From Streptomyces smyrnaeus (GTDB lineage Bacteria; Actinomycetota; Actinomycetes; Streptomycetales; Streptomycetaceae), in the NCBI RefSeq assembly GCF_017676345.1, contig NZ_JAFFZM010000015.1:1-64000 (forward strand): a stretch of DNA of 64,000 nt. Reading direction: 5' to 3'. Shown one piece after another: positions 58,924-64,000 of the stretch. How positions within the stretch are numbered: position 1 is the first letter of the stretch; each line of letters starts with the position of its first letter. A program made the translations under genes and the position numbers. The notes below the pieces were generated by a model, which searched no databases, had not been told where the DNA came from, and saw only the letters and a program-made list of their open reading frames with translations.

Positions 58924-60126
58924 TCAGCCCTTCCGGCTGGCGGCGTCGAAGACCGCCTTGGCCGTCGGGCCCAGTCGCGGCCCCGCGAGCCAGGTGGCCG
59001 GGTGCGGGCCGATCGAGTTGACCGAGATCAGCTCCGGCTTGCCGCCCTTCCCCTTGACCAGCCAGGCGCCGCCCGAGGAACCGCCCGTCATGGTGCAGCC
59101 GATGCGGTACAGCGCCGGCTGCGACGGGTCGATCGTCAGCGCGCCGGGACGGTCGGTGCAGGAGTACATCCTGGCGCCGTCGAAGGGTGGTGCCGCGGGG
59201 TAGCCGTAGTTGCTGACGCCACGGATGCGCGACGACGAGGGCGCGTTGAAGTCGATCTTGATGGCGTTGCCGACGGTCTCCTCCAGCGACTTGCCGGACT
59301 TGTTCACCGGCTCGACGCGCAGCACGGCGAAGTCCTGCTGGGAGCCGCCGCCCCCGGACTTGGCGCCCTTCTGGATCCAATAGTTGCTGGTCTGGGCCCA
59401 CTTCACCCACCACTCGCCGTACGGCGCGACCTCCTGCGGCGGAGCGCTGTTGACCGCCGGCATGGCGCGGCCCTTGTCGTTGAAGGCCGGGATGAAGGTG
59501 ATGTTGCGCAGCCAGCCGCCGCTCTTGCCGGAGTGGACGCAGTGGCCGGCGGTGGCGACCAGGTTGGACTTGCCCGGGTGGCGGGGGTCCTTGACGACCG
59601 TGCCGGAGCAGACCATCGGGCCTTCAGGGGTGTCCATGAAGACCTTGCCGGCGGGAGCGGCGTTGCGCGTGTACGGCGTCTTGACGGCCTGGGCCTTGAC
59701 GGGCCGCGGCTCGGCGGTGTTGGCCGCGCCCGAGGTGCTCTCGATGTTCTCCGGGACCTTCTTCTCGTTGTCCTCGGCCTTCTTCATCCGCCCCAGGTCC
59801 CAGTGGCCCTTGATGTAGGGGTTGACGAAGTCCTTGGCCTCGCGCACCCACTGGTCCTTGTCCCAGTTCTTCCAGGCGCCGTTCTTCCACTTGTCGAGGT
59901 CCTGCAGCGAGGTGGGAAGGTCCTTCGGCAGCTTGTCCGGGAGGCCGATGCTGTCCTTCCCGCCGCCGGAGTCCTGGGCCGACTCGGACGCGGCGGGCTT
60001 GGCGTCCGCCTTCTTGTCGGAGTCGTCGTCGCCCGTACAGGCGGTGGCGGTGAGGGCGAGGGTCGCCGCGAGCGCCGCGGTGACCAGGACCGGACGTCCG
60101 CGTCCGGCGCTGCGTATGCGAGACAT
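58924..60126 (-). CDS. Trypsin-like serine protease lipoprotein 1
   Basis: The 400-residue exported protein has a lipoprotein signal (lipobox TATAC, Cys about 30), a Lys/Asp-rich linker with WKNGAWKNWDKDQW and a chymotrypsin-fold protease domain with the triad His in NLVATAGHCVH, Asp in QQDFAVLRV and Ser in TMTGGSSGGAW. It is the downstream member of a tandem pair with the next gene, sharing long stretches of identical DNA. GGGGAG precedes ATG 60126. Substrate unknown; the cell-surface anchoring suggests envelope quality control or nutrient proteolysis. Confidence 0.87.
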   Translation of the reverse strand: MSRIRSAGRGRPVLVTAALAATLALTATACTGDDDSDKKADAKPAASESAQDSGGGKDSIGLPDKLPKDLPTSLQDLDKWKNGAWKNWDKDQWVREAKDFVNPYIKGHWDLGRMKKAEDNEKKVPENIESTSGAANTAEPRPVKAQAVKTPYTRNAAPAGKVFMDTPEGPMVCSGTVVKDPRHPGKSNLVATAGHCVHSGKSGGWLRNITFIPAFNDKGRAMPAVNSAPPQEVAPYGEWWVKWAQTSNYWIQKGAKSGGGGSQQDFAVLRVEPVNKSGKSLEETVGNAIKIDFNAPSSSRIRGVSNYGYPAAPPFDGARMYSCTDRPGALTIDPSQPALYRIGCTMTGGSSGGAWLVKGKGGKPELISVNSIGPHPATWLAGPRLGPTAKAVFDAASRKG

Positions 60127-60198
60127 GGTTCGAGCTCCCCCTGAGAATTCGTACGAGAAACGTGCGTCGTGCGCACGGTGCCGAGGCCGCACGGCCAC

Positions 60199-61422
60199 TC
60201 AGCTCTCCTTGCTGACCGTGTCGAAGACGGTCTTGGCCTCCTTGCCCAGGCGAGCACCGGCCAGCCAGTCGGCCGTGACCGGGCCGATGGAGGTCACCGA
60301 GAGCAGCCGGGTGCCCGATGCGTCGAGCCAGGGACCGCCGGAGGAACCCGCCGTCATGGTGCAACCAATGCGGTACATGGTGGGCTGCTCCGGGTCGATC
60401 GTGAGCCGGCCGGGCTTGTCGGTGCAGGAGTACATCCTGGCGCCGTCGAAGGGCGGTGCGGCCGGGTAGCCCACCGCGCGGAGGCTCTTGATCGACTTGA
60501 CCCGCGGTGTGGTGAAGGTGGGCTTGACGGCGCCGCCGGCCTTCTCCTCCAGCGAGGCGCTGCTGGTCTTGTCCTCCGGCTGCACCTGGAGCACCGCGAA
60601 GTCCTGCTGCGCGCCCTTGCCGCCGCGCTCCGCGCCGTTGTCGATCCAGTGCTTGGTCGTACGGGCGCGCTTGGCCCACCAGATGCCGTCGGGCGCCACG
60701 TCGCTCTTCGAGGCGCTGGCCAGCTGCTGGTTCGAGAGCCCCTTGGGGTTGTAGTCCGGCACGAAGACCACGTTGCGGTACCAGCCCTTGCCCGCTCCGC
60801 CGTGCACGCAGTGGCCCGCGGTGGCGACCAGGTTGGACTTGCCCGGGTGGCGGGGGTCCTTGACGACCGTGCCGGAGCAGACCATCGCGCCCTTCGGGGT
60901 GTCCATGAAGACCTTGCCGACGGGCAGATCGTCCTGGGTGTAGGGCGTCCTGACCCCAGCCGCCTTGACCGGCTCCGGGGTCGGGTCGGTGACCCCCTCG
61001 TCCTCGCCGGTGCCGTCGCTGCCGCCGCTGGGGCTGTCGTCGATGTCGGAGTCGTCGACCTTGCGGTCGTTCCCGTCCGCGTCCTTCATGCGGTCCGGGT
61101 TCCACAGGTCGTCGATGATCGGGTTGAAGAAGTCCTTGGCCTCCTTCATCCACTTGTCCCGGTCCCAGTCGTTCCAGGCGCCGTTCTTCCACGCGTCCAG
61201 ATCGTCCAGCGAGGTCGGCAGGTCCTTCGGGAGATCGTCGGGGAGCCCCAGGTCCTTCTTGAGATCCCGGCTCGGCTTGTCCTCGGAGGCAGCCTGGCTG
61301 GGCTTGGCGTCCGCCTTGTCGTCCTCCGGGCCGCAGGCCGTAGCGGTGACCGCCAGCACGGCGGCGACCGCTGCCGCGGCGAGCGCCGGACGGCGCCGCG
61401 CGGACCTGGCTATCGATGGCAT
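60199..61422 (-). CDS. Trypsin-like serine protease lipoprotein 2
   Basis: The 407-residue paralogue has a lipobox (TATAC, Cys about 30), the linker WKNGAWNDWDRDKW and the same triad: ATAGHCVHGG, QQDFAVLQV and TMTAGSSGGPW. It precedes the first protease by 72 bases on the same strand, so the pair is probably one operon. The central region (about 110-145) is Asp/Gly/Ser-rich and differs from the paralogue, as does the C-terminus. ATG 61422 is preceded by GGGGAG. Confidence 0.87.
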   Translation of the reverse strand: MPSIARSARRRPALAAAAVAAVLAVTATACGPEDDKADAKPSQAASEDKPSRDLKKDLGLPDDLPKDLPTSLDDLDAWKNGAWNDWDRDKWMKEAKDFFNPIIDDLWNPDRMKDADGNDRKVDDSDIDDSPSGGSDGTGEDEGVTDPTPEPVKAAGVRTPYTQDDLPVGKVFMDTPKGAMVCSGTVVKDPRHPGKSNLVATAGHCVHGGAGKGWYRNVVFVPDYNPKGLSNQQLASASKSDVAPDGIWWAKRARTTKHWIDNGAERGGKGAQQDFAVLQVQPEDKTSSASLEEKAGGAVKPTFTTPRVKSIKSLRAVGYPAAPPFDGARMYSCTDKPGRLTIDPEQPTMYRIGCTMTAGSSGGPWLDASGTRLLSVTSIGPVTADWLAGARLGKEAKTVFDTVSKES

Positions 61423-61714
61423 CGCTGAACTCCCCCTGAAGTGGATCTTGCGCCTGTTGACTTGTCATGCACCCCGCCGAGTGGGGCGGCCCCCACTATG
61501 CCCGGTGGTGTTCGGGACGGACGCAGCAGGGTCAGCGGTTCCCCCCGGCGCGCACGCTGCCCCGACGCGCCCCCGGAATGCCCCACATTTCGCCGCAACC
61601 AGGGAGCGAACTCCAACCAGCCCGTGATCCCGTGCCGTTCACTTCGTTGATGCATCTGGGGGACAGTGGCTCGCTGCCCAGCGCGCCCGGTCGACACCAG
61701 CTAAGGAGACACCA

Positions 61715-64000
61715 GTGAACGCGCGCTCCGGAGCCGACGAGCCGAAGGAACCGGTCCGTCGGAGGCTCGCCGACCTGATCGAGCCGACGGTTCCGCAACA
61801 GGAGCGGCGCCTGGCCGGGCAGCAACGCGAAGCTCCGGAGCCCCGGGCACATCCGCAGTATCGCGAGGCGTCGGAACACCCGGAGCTGCCGGAAGGCAGC
61901 GAACCGCCCGAATCCGGCGAGCGGACCGACCCCGATGAACGGTCCGCCTCCCACGATCGGTCCGGACCCGGCTCAGAACCCTGCGAAGCGGCGGAGGACC
62001 ACCAACCGCCGGAACACCACCGGATCCCGGAGCCCCACGAACCGACGGCGACCCCCGGACCGACGGAATCCCACGAGTCGACGGCACTCCACGGACCGAC
62101 GGCGCCCCGGGAACCCGCGCGCCACCGCGACCCGCTGGAACATCCCGACCCCCGAGCGGCGGCGGACGCGGCCGCACTGGAGAACCTGCTGCGCTGCTGG
62201 GTGCGCGAGACGGCTCCGGCCCGCCCCCGGAACGGCGTACTGCGTATCCCGCTGCCCGCCAGCGGTACCGCGCTGCTGGTGCCGGTACGGCACTGGTCGC
62301 CCGTCGGGTGGCACCGCTTCGATCCGCCGCACCTGGAGGGGGCGCCCAGGGACGCCGCACCGCTGCAGGCGGTCGCGGTCGCCGTACTGATCGGACGCGA
62401 GGCCGCACACGCCGGACGCGAGGCCGGAGACGGGGCCGGACGCGAGGCCGCACACGCCGGACGCGAGGCCGGAGACGGGGCCGGACGCGAGGCCGCGGAT
62501 TCCGCCCAGGGCGCCGACGACAGCACGCCGGTCCACGACAACCCGGTCGACGACAACCCGGTCGACGACAGAGTGGCAGCCGACGGCGACGCGGAGCAGG
62601 CGGCGAAGCAGGCCGCCGCCCGTCGGGCCGAGGCGCGCGAGGGAGCCATGGCCGCCGAGCACACCGCGCTCGTCGGCCGCGTCGCCGACTCCGTGCAGCG
62701 CACCGCGCGGTTCCTCGCGGACCGTCGCGACCACCCCGAACCGCCGCCCGGCACCGGGCCGTTCCTCGACGGCGAGCAGGCACTGATCTTCGGCCACCCT
62801 CTGCACCCCACCCCCAAGAGCCGCGAAGGACTCTCGGACGCGGAGGAGGGGGTCTACTCTCCGGAGCTGCGCGGCAGCTTCCCGCTGCACTGGATGGCCG
62901 TCCACCGCTCGGTGCTGGCGGGGGACTCCGCGTGGACGGACCGCGGCAAGCCCGTCTCCGCCGCCCAACTCGCGCTGCGCATGAGCGGGCAGGCGCTGAC
63001 CGGGCGCCTGCCCGAGGAGTACGTGCCCCTTCCCCTGCATCCCTGGCAGGCCAGGGAGGCACGGCACAGTCCCGCTGTCCGCGCGCTGCTGGACGCGGGG
63101 CTGCTGCACGACCTGGGGCAGGCCGGTGAGCCCTGGAGCCCCACCTCTTCGGTGCGTACCGTCTTCCGGCCCGACAGCGTCGCGATGCTCAAGCTCTCCG
63201 TCGGGCTGCGCATCACCAACTCCCGCCGCGAGAACCTTCGCAAGGAACTGCTGCGCGGTGTGGAGGTGCACCGGCTGCTCCGTGGCGACCTCGGCCGTGC
63301 CTGGCGGGCGGCTCACCCGGGTTTCGACATCGTGCGCGACCCCGCCTGGCTCGGCGTCGACGTCCCCGGAGAGGGACGGCTGCCCGGCTTCGACACCGTC
63401 ATCCGGCACAACCCCTTCGGCGCCGGTGACGACGCCGTCTGTCTCGCCGGCCTGACCGCGCCCGTTCCCACCCCGCCGGGTGCCGGGCCGAACGGCCCGC
63501 CCGGTGCCGGTGCTGACGCCGATGACGGCGCTGTTGCCGGTGCCGGTACCGGTGTGCTGCGCTCGCGGCTCGGCCGGGTGGTCCACGCGCTCGCCCAGGA
63601 CACCCGACGGCCCGTCGGGGCGGTGGCCGCCGAGTGGTTCCTGCGCTATCTGGACGCCGTCGTACGACCGGTGCTCTGGCTGGACGCACACGGAGGCATC
63701 GCCCTGGAGGCGCACCAGCAGAACACCCTGGTTCTGCTGGACGCGCAGGGCTGGCCGCGAGGCGGGCGCTATCGGGACAACCAGGGCTACTACTTCCGCA
63801 CCTCCCATCGGGAGGTGCTCAGCCGACGGCTGCCGGGAGCGCGGCTCGGAGTCGAGAGCGACACCTTCGTCGCCGACGACGTCACCGACGAGCGCTTCGC
63901 CTACTACCTGGGCATCAACAACGTCCTCGGCCTCATCGGCGCCTTCGGCTCCCAGCAGCTCGCCGACGAGCGGCTGCTGCTGGCGGCGTTCCGCCGCATC
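61715..64000 (+). CDS. NIS siderophore synthetase (IucA/IucC family), runs off the window
   Basis: At least 762 residues are read without a stop. AAGGAG lies six bases before GTG 61715. About the first 350 residues are unusual: a Glu/Pro/His/Arg-rich part, then Ala/Gly/Arg/Asp repeats. The NIS synthetase domain is clear: GHPLHPTPKSREG (about 360), LPLHPWQA, SSVRTVFRP, KLSVGLRITNSRRENLR (about 492) and EAHQQNTLVLLDAQG (about 665), then RDNQGYYFR. These enzymes join citrate or other acids to amines or alcohols by adenylation. The partner genes would lie beyond the window. I found no DmdR-type iron box in the preceding 292 bases. Confidence 0.9.
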   Translation, partial: MNARSGADEPKEPVRRRLADLIEPTVPQQERRLAGQQREAPEPRAHPQYREASEHPELPEGSEPPESGERTDPDERSASHDRSGPGSEPCEAAEDHQPPEHHRIPEPHEPTATPGPTESHESTALHGPTAPREPARHRDPLEHPDPRAAADAAALENLLRCWVRETAPARPRNGVLRIPLPASGTALLVPVRHWSPVGWHRFDPPHLEGAPRDAAPLQAVAVAVLIGREAAHAGREAGDGAGREAAHAGREAGDGAGREAADSAQGADDSTPVHDNPVDDNPVDDRVAADGDAEQAAKQAAARRAEAREGAMAAEHTALVGRVADSVQRTARFLADRRDHPEPPPGTGPFLDGEQALIFGHPLHPTPKSREGLSDAEEGVYSPELRGSFPLHWMAVHRSVLAGDSAWTDRGKPVSAAQLALRMSGQALTGRLPEEYVPLPLHPWQAREARHSPAVRALLDAGLLHDLGQAGEPWSPTSSVRTVFRPDSVAMLKLSVGLRITNSRRENLRKELLRGVEVHRLLRGDLGRAWRAAHPGFDIVRDPAWLGVDVPGEGRLPGFDTVIRHNPFGAGDDAVCLAGLTAPVPTPPGAGPNGPPGAGADADDGAVAGAGTGVLRSRLGRVVHALAQDTRRPVGAVAAEWFLRYLDAVVRPVLWLDAHGGIALEAHQQNTLVLLDAQGWPRGGRYRDNQGYYFRTSHREVLSRRLPGARLGVESDTFVADDVTDERFAYYLGINNVLGLIGAFGSQQLADERLLLAAFRRI
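62393..62496 (+). repeat. 45-bp in-frame tandem repeat in the siderophore synthetase
   Basis: Two perfect copies of a 45-base unit (62393-62437 and 62438-62482) plus 14 bases of a third. Each unit holds two related 21-24 base half-units starting GGACGCGAGGCCG, coding for GREAAHAGREAGDGA. Just after it a 15-base unit encoding NPVDD is repeated (about 62535-62570). Confidence 0.9.

Overview
The window is chromosomal DNA of a Streptomyces or a very close relative. G+C is very high, third codon positions are strongly GC-biased, GTG and TTG starts are frequent, and the gene order from osaC to a siderophore synthetase follows the SCO5746-SCO5799 region of S. coelicolor as I remember it (synteny from memory, not searched). 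No phage, IS element, CRISPR array or integrated element was seen.

Layout. 1-4 kb: end of an upstream unit (terminator), a shortened DegT-type protein, tRNA-Thr(GGT), then the osmoadaptation set osaC (minus) and osaA-osaB (plus). 10.8-19.3 kb: ftsK, a RodZ-like HTH membrane protein, rimO-pgsA-cinA-clgR and a small membrane protein, the classic actinobacterial ftsK-to-clgR neighbourhood. 19-31.5 kb: SDR enzyme, Nei-type glycosylase, MarR regulator, Lhr helicase, AraC-azlCD, a toroid-fold protein, DUF3046 and an AI-2E family protein. 31.5-33.6 kb: recA-recX. 33.8-41.7 kb: FAD monooxygenase, then gluABCD (minus) divergent from its two-component system gluR-gluK. 41.7-46.7 kb: GH38 alpha-mannosidase, orphan TAXI receptor, RsbW-like ATPase. 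46.8-58.7 kb: miaB, LigB-like protein, a small antitoxin-annotated protein plus an acidic protein, miaA, a membrane protein, dapF, rshA, M1 peptidase and hflX. 58.9-64 kb: two tandem lipoprotein serine proteases and the start of an NIS siderophore synthetase that runs off the window.

How the genes fit together. Three stress systems stand out: osmotic/sigma-B signalling (osaC-osaA-osaB, with a soluble poly-HAMP kinase), DNA damage (recA-recX with a LexA-type box and a RecA-NDp/PafBC-type promoter, lhr with a similar promoter, nei, and clgR), and stringent/nutrient response (rshA, hflX, gluABCD/gluRK). tRNA and ribosome modification is represented by rimO, miaB and miaA.

The sequence-level oddities worth most attention are the nine 276-bp-period HAMP repeats in osaA, the dual recA control region, a perfect 16-bp hairpin inside recX, a perfect 22-bp palindrome upstream of the RodZ-like gene, direct repeats between gluA and gluR, an apparently degenerate ppGpp synthetase domain in RshA, a DegT protein lacking the PLP-lysine core, and 45-bp tandem repeats in the siderophore synthetase. 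Many genes carry a TAnnnT hexamer 6-8 bases before the start codon, suggesting leaderless mRNAs. I did not find a clearly new multi-gene system.
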